From: Macrococcus carouselicus
Lineage (GTDB): Bacteria; Bacillota; Bacilli; Staphylococcales; Staphylococcaceae
Reading direction: 5' to 3'
Assembly: GCF_004359515.1 (NCBI RefSeq)
Contig: NZ_SCWD01000001.1
Coordinates: forward strand, 1 to 64,000
DNA length: 64,000 nucleotides
The notes below the pieces were generated by a model that worked only from the letters and a program-made list of their open reading frames with translations, made no database searches and was not told the DNA's origin. Below are positions 1 through 7,450 of the stretch, one piece after another. Numbering within the stretch: the stretch's first letter is position 1; each line of letters starts with the position of its first letter. Both the position numbers and the translations under genes were made by a program.

Positions 1-74
1 GTCTTATATCCTCCCGGACCATTGATATATTCATTTACTACTTTCATCTTGAATTCCAGATCATATTTAGCCAA
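1..74 (-). CDS. IS150-type transposase orfA, N-terminal fragment (runs off the window)
   Basis: A TTG start at 74-72 begins MAKYDLEFKMKVVNEY, followed by INGPGGYK. This is the N-terminal helix-turn-helix region typical of IS3/IS150 orfA proteins (a K-x-Y-x-x-E-F-K...GxGGY pattern). Only 24 codons are present. The known family product binds the terminal repeats and is joined to the DDE catalytic orfB product by programmed frameshifting. Whether this copy is intact cannot be judged here. Confidence 0.6.
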   Translation of the reverse strand, partial: MAKYDLEFKMKVVNEYINGPGGYK

Positions 75-127
75 ATAAAAGCACCCCAAACGTTAGATTT
101 TAGGTCTAACTTTTGGGGTGCAGTACA
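1..127 (-). mobile_element. Left end of an IS3-family (IS150-group) insertion sequence, cut by window start
   Basis: Reading the minus strand from 127, the element opens with TGTACTGCACCCCAAAAGTT, the TG...(A)CCCC type of terminal repeat found in IS150-group elements. A transposase orfA start follows about 50 bases in. Positions 82-120 form a long inverted repeat (CACCCCAAACGTTAGA / TCTAACTTTTGGGGTG) that would fold as a hairpin in the leader and could block transcription entering from outside. The rest of the element lies left of the window, so neither the right end nor the target duplication can be seen. The terminus at 127 is inferred from the TG start. Confidence 0.7.
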
Positions 128-198
128 TCAAGTCGCTCTTTTTTTTATGAGAAATAGTGTATAATATAGTTATCTTAATTCGAAAGAGAGATGTCATT

Positions 199-912
199 AT
201 GGGTCGTAAATGGAATAATATTAAAGATAAAAAGGCAGCAAAAGATAAAAACACGAGCCGGATCTATGCGAAATTCGGTCGTGAGATATATGTAGCTGCG
301 AAGTCTGGAGAACCGGACCCAGAATCCAACCAGAATCTGAAGTTCACCCTTGAACGTGCGAAGACATACTCAGTACCGAAACACATCATTGACCGGGCGA
401 TTGAGAAAGCAAAGGGTGGCGGCGAGGAGAACTACGACGAGCTGCGCTACGAAGGCTTCGGGCCGGCGGGTTCAATGCTGATTGTGGATGCACTGACGAA
501 TAACGTCAACCGTACAGCGAGTGATGTGCGTGCTGCATTCGGTAAGAACGGCGGTAACATGGGGGTCTCCGGTTCAGTTGCCTATATGTTCGATAATACT
601 GCGGTATTCGGCTTTGAAGGCAAGTCAGCTGACGAGACTTTAGAGCTCTTGATGGAAGAGGACATCGACGTACGTGACGTGACTGAAGAAGAAGGACAGA
701 CTATTGTCTATGCAGAGCCCGATCAGTTCGCAGCTGTACAGCATGCGCTGAATGAAGCGGGAATCACTGAGTTCACAGTGGCTGAGTTATCGATGCTTGC
801 CCAGAATGAACTGGAGTTATCTGAGGCGGATCTGGAGACATTCGAGAAATTAGTGGATGCCATTGAAGACCTGGAGGACGTGCAGAGCGTCTATCATAAC
901 GTAGAACTGTAA
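199..912 (+). CDS. yebC: YebC/PmpR (TACO1) family protein
   Basis: The 237-residue protein begins [20 protein letters not shown] and contains the family signatures KFGREI, NPESN-like [14 protein letters not shown] and [19 protein letters not shown]. The length is normal for this cytosolic family of three-domain proteins. The family was long annotated as transcriptional regulators; more recent work assigns the YebC2 type a role in relieving ribosome stalling, for example at proline runs. The start at 199 is preferred over an upstream in-frame ATG because GAAAGAGAG lies just before it. A -10-like TATAAT at 160-165 sits only about 33 bases from the insertion-sequence end, so the element may have replaced part of the native upstream region. 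It appears monocistronic, or is read with the next gene 35 bases on. Confidence 0.9.
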   Translation: MGRKWNNIKDKKAAKDKNTSRIYAKFGREIYVAAKSGEPDPESNQNLKFTLERAKTYSVPKHIIDRAIEKAKGGGEENYDELRYEGFGPAGSMLIVDALTNNVNRTASDVRAAFGKNGGNMGVSGSVAYMFDNTAVFGFEGKSADETLELLMEEDIDVRDVTEEEGQTIVYAEPDQFAAVQHALNEAGITEFTVAELSMLAQNELELSEADLETFEKLVDAIEDLEDVQSVYHNVEL

Positions 913-947
913 GCCGAGAGAAGCTTGGTTTTTGGTAGGAGGATTGT

Positions 948-1454
948 ATGGAGAAAAAGATTCTGAAAGCGCAGCTGATTGAACGTCTGAAGCTGATGCC
1001 ACACCCTGAAGGCGGCTATTATCACGAGACATATCGCTCTAAGCTGAAGGACAGGGAGGAGAAGGCTCTGTTCTCGAGTATTTATTTTCTGCTTGAGACC
1101 GGTAATATCTCACATTTCCACCGGATTGAATCAGATGAACTCTGGTATTTTCAGGGCGGGGATGCATTGACGATTCATATGATAGATGCTGCAGGCAGCT
1201 ATCAGACGGTTAAGCTGGGACTTGACGTGGCGAACGGTGAAGTGCCGCAGTTCCTGGTGCCGAAGCAGACTATATTTGCTTCAAGTGTGGAAGGTGAAAG
1301 TGAATGGAGTCTTGTGGGGTGCATGGTGTCACCGGCATTTACATTTGAAGAATTCAAGCTGTTCAGTCAGGATGAGCTGCTGAGCAAGTATCCGGAACAC
1401 GAAGAAGTCATCAGGAAATATGCACTGTCATCGGTAGAGCGTCCATCTGAATAG
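948..1454 (+). CDS. Cupin family protein (DUF985/YML079-like)
   Basis: The 168-residue protein starts after an AGGAGG ribosome binding site. The N-terminal region LKMLPHPEGGYYHETYRS-like (LKLMPHPEGGYYHETYRS) followed by SSIYFLLE, FHRIESDELWYFQGGD and GCMVSPAFTFEEF is the pattern of the DUF985 cupin family. These are single-domain beta-barrel cytosolic proteins with a metal or small-ligand pocket. No substrate can be assigned from sequence, although some relatives are described as sugar-epimerase-like. A terminator overlaps its stop codon, so the transcript should end here. Confidence 0.85.
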   Translation: MEKKILKAQLIERLKLMPHPEGGYYHETYRSKLKDREEKALFSSIYFLLETGNISHFHRIESDELWYFQGGDALTIHMIDAAGSYQTVKLGLDVANGEVPQFLVPKQTIFASSVEGESEWSLVGCMVSPAFTFEEFKLFSQDELLSKYPEHEEVIRKYALSSVERPSE

Positions 1455-1469
1455 ATGGATGTTTTTTTT
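1440..1469 (+). terminator. Intrinsic terminator overlapping the cupin stop codon
   Basis: CGTCCATCT - GAAT - AGATGGATG forms a 9-bp stem (one G-T pair) followed directly by eight T. The TAG stop codon lies in the right arm. Confidence 0.8.
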
Positions 1470-1517
1470 CGCGTTTCATCAGGTTTTTCATTACAATAGG
1501 ATTGAGGAGATGATGAG

Positions 1518-1922
1518 ATGATACAGCAGAAAATAGTACCTTTCCTGATGTTCAACGGCCGGGCAGAGGAAGCGGTCGATTTCTATACGACTATTTTTAA
1601 TGACAGTGAAATTGCGGCAATGAACCGCTACGGAACAGAAGGACCCGGTGCAGAAGGGACAATCAACCATAGTAAGTTCACACTGAACGGCCAGCAGTTC
1701 ATGGCGATTGATAATGCGAACGGGACAGATGTGCCTTTTACGCCGGCCGTATCATTGGTCGTCAACTGCGACAGTGAAGAGGAAATCAGACACCTGTATG
1801 ACCGTTTGAAAACTGACGGAGAAGTGCTGATGGAGCTTATGCCGATGCCACCTGTTGCCAGGCAGTTCGCCTGGGTGGCGGATAGATTCGGGCTTAGCTG
1901 GCAGCTGAACCTGTCCGTATGA
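1518..1922 (+). CDS. VOC (PhnB-like glyoxalase/bleomycin-resistance fold) protein
   Basis: The 134-residue protein starts MIQQKIVPFLMFNGRAEEAV and contains FYTTIFNDSEI, FTLNGQQFMAID and FAWVADRFGLSWQL. These are the hallmarks of the PhnB-like branch of the vicinal oxygen chelate superfamily (DUF1338-unrelated, often called 3-demethylubiquinone methyltransferase-like). The family consists of small dimeric metal-binding proteins; the actual substrate is unknown. Its stop codon overlaps the start of the downstream acetyltransferase (ATGA), so the two are translationally coupled. GAGGAGATG precedes the start. Confidence 0.85.
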   Translation: MIQQKIVPFLMFNGRAEEAVDFYTTIFNDSEIAAMNRYGTEGPGAEGTINHSKFTLNGQQFMAIDNANGTDVPFTPAVSLVVNCDSEEEIRHLYDRLKTDGEVLMELMPMPPVARQFAWVADRFGLSWQLNLSV

Positions 1923-2335
1923 TCCGACCGTTTGAAAACTATGATATCGATGCCATTCAAAAGATGAACCGGGAAGAAGGCTGGGATAATCTTGTGGTCC
2001 GTCACGCGCAGACACTGAAAAGCTGGCAGAACAGTGTCGCATTTGTCATGGAAGAAAAGGGTGAAGTCATAGGCTGCGTGCGTGCATTGACGGATGGTTC
2101 TGTGTCACTCTATATCTGCGAACTGATTGTACGAAAAGATAAACGCGGTAGAGGCTGTGCAAGGCAGCTGTTAGAACATGTGCATGAACAATATCCCACG
2201 ACGCGGATGGAACTTCTCGCCACGTCAGGTTCCAGGAGTTACTATGAACCATGGTTCAGACCCTTTTACGGCTTTAGAAGAACGTATCATGAAGACTTAA
2301 GGCGTGAATGGGATGGAACTCAGGCTGAAGAATAA
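1919..2335 (+). CDS. GNAT family N-acetyltransferase
   Basis: The 138-residue single-domain acetyltransferase carries the acetyl-CoA loop as VRKDKRGRGCARQLLEHVHE at about residues 71-90, preceded by the strand LYICELIV. Length and organisation fit a stand-alone GNAT enzyme that transfers acetyl from acetyl-CoA to an amine; the acceptor is unknown. It overlaps the VOC gene by four bases. Its 3' end runs into the start of a broken dehydrogenase gene (2313-2463), so the last residues could have been altered by the deletion that created that remnant. Confidence 0.85.
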   Translation: MIRPFENYDIDAIQKMNREEGWDNLVVRHAQTLKSWQNSVAFVMEEKGEVIGCVRALTDGSVSLYICELIVRKDKRGRGCARQLLEHVHEQYPTTRMELLATSGSRSYYEPWFRPFYGFRRTYHEDLRREWDGTQAEE

Positions 2336-2463
2336 AGTAGCGGTGATCACAGTGTCCAGTAAAGGAAGCGGCAAATGTCATCGCCTTTCTGGTGTCAGAC
2401 GCTTCAAGTTATGTCACAGGAACAGCAGTCAATATTGACGGTGGCAGTATTGCAGCTTTATAG
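2313..2463 (+). pseudogene. Short-chain dehydrogenase remnant: N-terminus joined to C-terminus
   Basis: From the ATG at 2313 the sequence reads MELRLKNKVAVITVSSKGSG, an SDR opening (KVAVITGASxGIG) with the glycine motif partly lost. From 2371, in another frame, it reads ANVIAFLVSDASSYVTGTAV then NIDGGSIAAL-stop, the classical SDR C-terminus (YVTGxxxxxDGG). About 200 codons between the two, including the catalytic Ser-Tyr-Lys, are missing and the frames do not match. This is a deletion pseudogene and cannot encode an enzyme. Confidence 0.8.
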
Positions 2464-2477
2464 GTCGAGAATAGCTG

Positions 2478-2508
2478 GTCCATCCGCAGAAGCGGATGGA
2501 CTATTTTT
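2478..2508 (+). terminator. Intrinsic terminator
   Basis: A perfect 10-bp stem GTCCATCCGC - AGAA - GCGGATGGAC is followed by TATTTTTA. It ends the transcript through the GNAT gene and SDR remnant. Confidence 0.85.
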
Positions 2509-2604
2509 ATGGAATCTTTCAGCAGTGAGTTGCCATTCAGCAGGAGCAGAATATCTGGCTGGGGGAACTCATCATAGATATTTTCTGAATGTCTTGATTA
2601 ATTC

Positions 2605-2654
2605 TTGCTAAATATCTGTACTAACTGTATTATATTCATTAATACAATTAGTAC
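2605..2654 (+). promoter_or_regulatory. Promoter with overlapping operator of the GntR/ABC operon
   Basis: TTGCTA (2605-2610), a 17-base spacer and TATTAT (2628-2633) make a sigma-A promoter. A 15-bp inverted repeat, GTACTAACTGTATTA (2618-2632) and TAATACAATTAGTAC (2640-2654), has one mismatch and covers the -10 and start region. By analogy with YtrA-type GntR regulators, I infer that the downstream regulator binds here and represses its own operon. Confidence 0.7.
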
Positions 2655-2676
2655 GACTATAAAAGGAGGTCATCTA

Positions 2677-3057
2677 TTGATTTCAATTGATAACCGAAGC
2701 CGTATTCCTCTTTATGAGCAGTTGAGTGAGAACATCAAACTGCAGATCATCAAAGGGGTCATGCAACCAGATGAGCAGCTGCCGTCAGTCAGACAGCTTG
2801 CCCAGGAACTGACGATTAATCCGAACACGATTCAAAAAGCATACAGGGAGCTGGAGCGTGAAGGATTCACCTATTCTATTCCAGGGCGTGGTAGTTTTGT
2901 TCAGTATACTGAAAATGACATCAATAAGGAGCGGGTGAATGCGTTGACTACAGAACTTGAAAGAATTATTGAAGAGCTTTTATTTCTTGGTCTGACAAAA
3001 GAGGAAATTCAGCAGAAAATCGAAGCGATAGCAGGAGGGGAACAGCATGAACGTTAA
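2677..3057 (+). CDS. GntR family regulator, YtrA subfamily
   Basis: The 126-residue protein has a winged helix at residues 10-75 (PLYEQLSENIKLQIIKG, LPSVRQLAQEL, NPNTIQKAYRELEREG, GRGSFV) and only a short C-terminal tail with no effector-binding domain. That is the definition of the YtrA subfamily, which typically represses an adjacent ABC transporter operon. The start is set at the TTG at 2677 because AAAAGGAGGT lies seven bases upstream; the longer reading frame begins inside the operator. Its 3' end overlaps the ABC ATPase gene by 11 bases. Confidence 0.85.
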   Translation: MISIDNRSRIPLYEQLSENIKLQIIKGVMQPDEQLPSVRQLAQELTINPNTIQKAYRELEREGFTYSIPGRGSFVQYTENDINKERVNALTTELERIIEELLFLGLTKEEIQQKIEAIAGGEQHER

Positions 3058-3952
3058 AGCACAGGCAGTCACAAAATACTTTGACCACCATAAAGCCGTT
3101 AGCAGTGCTTCTCTTGAGCTTGAACCAGGGACCATCCATGGGCTGCTCGGCTCTAATGGTGCAGGGAAGACGACATTCCTGAAGCTGATGGCGGGTATTT
3201 ACCGGCCGGAAGCGGGACAGATTCTCTATGATGGTCAGTCCGTCTATGAAAATACTCAGATTAAAGAACAGATCATTTTTATGCCGGACATTCCTTATTT
3301 CTTCAACTATTCCAACCTGATTGAGATGGCAGGCTTCTATAAGGCGTCTTATCCACACTTCAGCAGTACACGTTTCAATCAGCTGGTCAAGCTGATGCAG
3401 CTGAATAAAAAGCAGCGGTTCAATCGCATGTCAAAAGGGATGAAACGTCAGGCGGCCTTTATTCTGTCATTATCCTGTTATCCGGATGTGCTTCTGCTTG
3501 ATGAACCGTTTGACGGCCTGGATCCTGTCATCAGACATACCGTCAAGAACTTATTGATACAGGATGTATCGAACCATCAGATGTCCATCCTGGTGTCGAG
3601 CCATAACCTGCGTGAGATGGAGGATTTCTGTGACAGCATTTCTATCATGCATGAGGGCCGGATGCTGATCACCCGTGAACTGGATACACTGAAACGCGAG
3701 CACAGCAAAGTTCAGGTCGCATTTGAGACACTGCCACCTGAATCCTTCTACCGCGAACTGAAAGCACTGGACCGCAAGATCAAAGGTCGTGTCGTCACCT
3801 GCATCACTGCAGGCAGTGATATGGAGATTGAAGAAGTCATCACGCGGTACAATCCGCTGATGTATGATATTCTGCCGCTGACTCTGGAAGAGATTTTCAC
3901 TTATGAGATGGGAGGCCATGGTTATGCTATCGAAAACATTATCGTTGAATAA
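3047..3952 (+). CDS. ABC transporter ATP-binding protein (YtrB-like)
   Basis: The 301-residue ATPase has a Walker A (GSNGAGKTT, residues 35-43), a signature-like region RMSKGMKRQAAF, a Walker B LLLDEPFDGLD and a switch histidine in LVSSHNLREME. The signature is MSKGM rather than LSGGQ, a form common in CcmA/YtrB-type exporter ATPases. The C-terminal 80 residues after the nucleotide-binding domain are typical of this group. It is coupled to the regulator upstream and the permease downstream (29-base overlap). Its substrate is unknown; relatives in Firmicutes have been linked to envelope stress, acetoin use or antimicrobial peptides. Confidence 0.85.
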   Translation: MNVKAQAVTKYFDHHKAVSSASLELEPGTIHGLLGSNGAGKTTFLKLMAGIYRPEAGQILYDGQSVYENTQIKEQIIFMPDIPYFFNYSNLIEMAGFYKASYPHFSSTRFNQLVKLMQLNKKQRFNRMSKGMKRQAAFILSLSCYPDVLLLDEPFDGLDPVIRHTVKNLLIQDVSNHQMSILVSSHNLREMEDFCDSISIMHEGRMLITRELDTLKREHSKVQVAFETLPPESFYRELKALDRKIKGRVVTCITAGSDMEIEEVITRYNPLMYDILPLTLEEIFTYEMGGHGYAIENIIVE

Positions 3953-5816
3953 AGGACTATTTCAGCATTTCTTCTTCAATAACCTGATTTTTATGGTGAT
4001 CAATATTGTTGCAACATTTTTCCTGATTCCGTTTGCCTATATCATCCTGAAATACAACGGACAGGAATATATGCCGACCTCCCATCTGCTGGGAGTGGAT
4101 CCTGCTGTGATGTCGATCTTTTTCACCGGTGCGTTATTCTACAGTATTCTAAGTGCACTGGGTATGACTTACTTCTGGAAGAATGAAGAGGCATCTGATT
4201 TCATGCACAGCCTGCCCTTCACAAGAAGCCGGATTCTTGCTCATATGGTTGGAGCATTTCTGACAGCAGTCTCAGTCAATCTGCTGATTAACGGGACGCT
4301 CATCAGTATTTTCTCCATGTATTTTAAGAATATTACACCGGAGAAAATCGGTACATGGATCATACTGACACTGATCATTTCACTCTTCACTTTCATTTTC
4401 ACATTATTCGTCGGTCAGCTGATCAATCACTACTTCGGCCACCTTCTGCTGACAGGCCTGCTCCTTCTGCTGCCATTGATGTTCCATGACCTGGCGACAG
4501 GGTTATACCGTAATCTGTTCCGCGGTGCTGCAGTATCTGACTATGGCATGAATGAGGAAAAGATCTATACGGTAGCCGAGAGACTGACATTCCCGCTCGC
4601 GATGATCAATAATATTATGGATGGTATCAACTGGCTGTACTTCGGCTATATCATGGTAGCCACATGTCTCCTGCTTGCAGCGACTTATTATCTCTATCAG
4701 CGACGTCGTAACGAAAGAATTGTTCATTCATTTCGAAATCGATGGTTGGAGTGGGCAGTCATCACACTGGTCGTACTGCTCGGTGTTATGGTGGCGGGTG
4801 CAGCCTTTACTGCAGGTCTGAAGAATATATGGGTTATCGGTATCATCTATCTGCTGGCATTTATCATCATCTATCTGCTGGCACAGGCGATGAACCAGCG
4901 CAGTCCGCGTGTCAAGCTGGATATGAAAGCCCTGATGCTGACTTTTACGGTTGTTGCAATGATTATGATGGCTACATACCTCTACGGTAAATGGCAGGAG
5001 GGATATGTACCTGATGTGGATGATATTGAAGCCGTCAGCATGCAGACTGCAGATATGTATGACGGGGCACCGAAGATGACGAGTAGGGTAAGAGATCCGA
5101 AATTTATCAGCGAAGTAGTTAAGATGCACCAGGAAATCGTAGATAACGATCAAAAGGGCTCTGCCGGTGCTTTTAAAGTATATTATAAGCTGAAAAATGG
5201 TCTGGAGCAGCAACGCTTCTATAATGACCTCGATGAGGAACAGCTGGAAAAAGCAGCTGCTTTACTGACTTCTGCTCAGTTCGGTAAAGCAATAGCTGAT
5301 GGCTATAACTGGGATGAACTGAAGAAAAGAAATATCTATATCCAGCTGGTGGATTCTGAAAGAATATTGGAGCCTCGGGAAAATGAGGCATTTATCGATG
5401 CTTTCAGAAAGGACACAAAATACGCTATTATCGACGACCCGACAGTCAGATTGTCGGCTAATTCAGCAGTTTATATCGATCTGCAGAGAGCGGACGGCAT
5501 ATACGAAGGGTTTAATCTTTCACCTTATCAGAAAAATATAATCGCCTACATGATTGATAAGAACATGATTAATAGACCGAGTGATATTTTCCAGGCCGAG
5601 CAGTTTTACCGCCTTGATGTCGCACCCGACTATTTTAGAGGGCAGCTGGTTTTTGAGCAGTCAGACTTCGATAAAATAAGCACAACAAAAATCTCGGGAA
5701 AAGCGTTCAACCATGCACTTGACGCAGGACATGCAGATTATAATGGACGCTATATCTATGCTGTTGGCACAGAGGATATATTTGCTATAATTAAGATGAA
5801 TAAGGAAGTGAAATAA
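3924..5816 (+). CDS. ABC transporter permease with extracytoplasmic domain
   Basis: The 630-residue membrane protein has a first block of about six hydrophobic segments at residues 15-260 and a second block (WAVITLVVLLGVMVAGAAF, WVIGIIYLLAFIIIYLLAQA, LMLTFTVVAMIMMATYLYG) at roughly 270-360. A soluble domain of about 270 residues ends the protein. I chose the ATG at 3924 because GGAGG (3911-3915) is eight bases upstream; ATG 3918 is too close. It should form the transmembrane half of the exporter with the ATPase encoded just upstream, in a two-component GntR-controlled operon. The large C-terminal domain is the unusual part and resembles DUF6449-type tails. Confidence 0.8.
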   Translation: MLSKTLSLNKGLFQHFFFNNLIFMVINIVATFFLIPFAYIILKYNGQEYMPTSHLLGVDPAVMSIFFTGALFYSILSALGMTYFWKNEEASDFMHSLPFTRSRILAHMVGAFLTAVSVNLLINGTLISIFSMYFKNITPEKIGTWIILTLIISLFTFIFTLFVGQLINHYFGHLLLTGLLLLLPLMFHDLATGLYRNLFRGAAVSDYGMNEEKIYTVAERLTFPLAMINNIMDGINWLYFGYIMVATCLLLAATYYLYQRRRNERIVHSFRNRWLEWAVITLVVLLGVMVAGAAFTAGLKNIWVIGIIYLLAFIIIYLLAQAMNQRSPRVKLDMKALMLTFTVVAMIMMATYLYGKWQEGYVPDVDDIEAVSMQTADMYDGAPKMTSRVRDPKFISEVVKMHQEIVDNDQKGSAGAFKVYYKLKNGLEQQRFYNDLDEEQLEKAAALLTSAQFGKAIADGYNWDELKKRNIYIQLVDSERILEPRENEAFIDAFRKDTKYAIIDDPTVRLSANSAVYIDLQRADGIYEGFNLSPYQKNIIAYMIDKNMINRPSDIFQAEQFYRLDVAPDYFRGQLVFEQSDFDKISTTKISGKAFNHALDAGHADYNGRYIYAVGTEDIFAIIKMNKEVK

Positions 5817-5840
5817 GAAGATGCCTGCATCTTCTTATTC
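5812..5840 (+). terminator. Hairpin at the end of the ABC operon
   Basis: AATAAGAAGATGC - CTG/GCATCTTCTTATT is a near-perfect 12-13 bp inverted repeat at the permease stop codon, followed by a weak T-rich tract (CTCTAT). It is probably a terminator but weaker than the others in the window. Confidence 0.5.
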
Positions 5841-5867
5841 TCTATAACCCGGGAAATGGAGGCGCGT

Positions 5868-7415
5868 ATGACAGAGAAAAAACCAGCGGCAGCAGCGAAG
5901 AAGAAAAAACAGAAGAAAGCAGTACCGAAGAAGACACAAAAGAAAACCCTTGCCAGAAAGACTACTTCCAAAAAAGCTGGAGGAAAGAAAAAGAAGCAAA
6001 GGAATACAGGCAAGCTGATTCTGGGCGGAATTGTGCTGATTATGGCTGCGGTCACGGTCTGGAATGTCATCAAACCGATGCCTGCAGGACTATCCAAACG
6101 TTCTGAACCCAGTCGGACGAACCAGGCTGAGCTTCTTCTGGATAACACGTATGGCAAAAAATATGACCACGAAATCTTCACTCATGTGTTCCAGACGATT
6201 GACGAGGCTGAGGATTTCATCATTCTGGATATGTTCCTTTTCAATAAGGCCTATGACGGTAAGGAACAGTTTCCGGACCTGACAGGTGAACTGACCCGTC
6301 ACCTTGTGAACAAGAAGAAAGAGAATCCTGATGTCCGGATCTATGTACTGACGGACCCGATCAATTCAGTATACGGCAGTTATACACCGCAGCATTATAA
6401 AGAGCTGCGTGCCCATGACATCTTTCTATATGAAACGGATTTAACGAAACTCCGTGACTCCAATCCGCTCTATTCAGGTCTATGGCGTTCGACTTTCCGG
6501 TTCCTCGGTAACAGTGAGAACGGGCATATCACCAATATCTTCTCAAAGAAAGCACCTGATGTGACGGTCAGAGGAATAGCAGACCTTATCAATTTCAAGG
6601 CGAATCATCGTAAGACGCTGGTCACAGAGAAAGCGGCGATTATTGCGAGCAGTAACCCGCATAATCCGAGCGGCCATCATCAGAATATCGCTGTTAAATT
6701 GTCCGGGCGTATTCAGGAGGATCTGATCAAGAGTGAATTAGCAGCCATCAATATGAGCGGGGGGCATCTTGAGCGGCGAGACTTCACGATTCAGCACCGT
6801 GCATTTGATAATACGATGGACTATGAGACGACGCTGGTCACAGAAGGGAAAATCAAGGAGGCACTGCTTGAGTATCTCGCTAAGACAAATGACCATGATA
6901 CAGTGAAAATCGGTATGTTCTATCTCTCAGACCGTGACGTCATCGATGCGTTGCTCCGTGCAGCGGACCGGGGTGTCGAGATCAAACTTATTCTGGACGT
7001 CAACAAAGAGGCGTTCGGCAAGAAAAAGCCGGGTATTCCGAATAAACCCGTCGCACATGAACTTGTATCTAAGAGTGATGACCGCATCCAGATTAAATGG
7101 GCAGTGTCACACGGCGAGCAGTTCCATAACAAATACGTCCTGATCGAGAATAATCAGCAGCATCTCTCGTCCTTATTTGTCGGCAGCGCTAACCTCACAA
7201 GACGCAATATTGCAGATTATAATATGGAGACAGATGTGATTCTGACAGGAAGGTCAGAGCTTCCTGTCTTCAAGGAGCTGGATGCCGACTTTGATGCGAA
7301 ATGGAACAATACGAAGGGTCATGTCACAGACAGCTATGATGTCAAAAAAGAACCATCGTTCTGGAAAACGGTTCTCTATAGAATACAGGAATTCACAGGA
7401 TTATCGAGCTTCTGA
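5868..7415 (+). CDS. Membrane-anchored phospholipase D-like (HKD) protein
   Basis: The 515-residue protein starts at the ATG at 5868, preceded by GGAGG. A strongly basic N-terminus (about 45 residues, nearly half lysine) precedes one membrane segment (LILGGIVLIMAAVTVWNVI) and a large C-terminal part with two HKD-type motifs: HRKTLVTE at H247 and HNKYVLIE at H420. Each is followed by a serine/asparagine motif (ASSNPHN and VGSANLT). In both, the usual final Asp of HxKx4D is Glu. This suggests a phosphodiester-transfer enzyme of the PLD superfamily, with the catalytic part probably outside the membrane. It resembles cardiolipin-synthase relatives but lacks their double membrane anchor. It is monocistronic with a strong terminator. 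Confidence 0.8.
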   Translation: MTEKKPAAAAKKKKQKKAVPKKTQKKTLARKTTSKKAGGKKKKQRNTGKLILGGIVLIMAAVTVWNVIKPMPAGLSKRSEPSRTNQAELLLDNTYGKKYDHEIFTHVFQTIDEAEDFIILDMFLFNKAYDGKEQFPDLTGELTRHLVNKKKENPDVRIYVLTDPINSVYGSYTPQHYKELRAHDIFLYETDLTKLRDSNPLYSGLWRSTFRFLGNSENGHITNIFSKKAPDVTVRGIADLINFKANHRKTLVTEKAAIIASSNPHNPSGHHQNIAVKLSGRIQEDLIKSELAAINMSGGHLERRDFTIQHRAFDNTMDYETTLVTEGKIKEALLEYLAKTNDHDTVKIGMFYLSDRDVIDALLRAADRGVEIKLILDVNKEAFGKKKPGIPNKPVAHELVSKSDDRIQIKWAVSHGEQFHNKYVLIENNQQHLSSLFVGSANLTRRNIADYNMETDVILTGRSELPVFKELDADFDAKWNNTKGHVTDSYDVKKEPSFWKTVLYRIQEFTGLSSF

Positions 7416-7450
7416 AAAAAGCAGACTTTCAACTGAAAGTCTGCTTTTTA
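7414..7450. terminator. Bidirectional terminator between convergent genes
   Basis: AAAAAAGCAGACTTTC - AACT - GAAAGTCTGCTTTTTA is a perfect stem with A-run and T-run on either side, so it can serve both the PLD-like gene (plus) and the glucosaminidase gene (minus). Confidence 0.85.

Noticed and set aside
2375-2611. 78-codon plus-strand frame after the GNAT gene
   Set aside because: It covers the SDR remnant in a wrong frame and the terminator; the SDR reading explains the sequence better.
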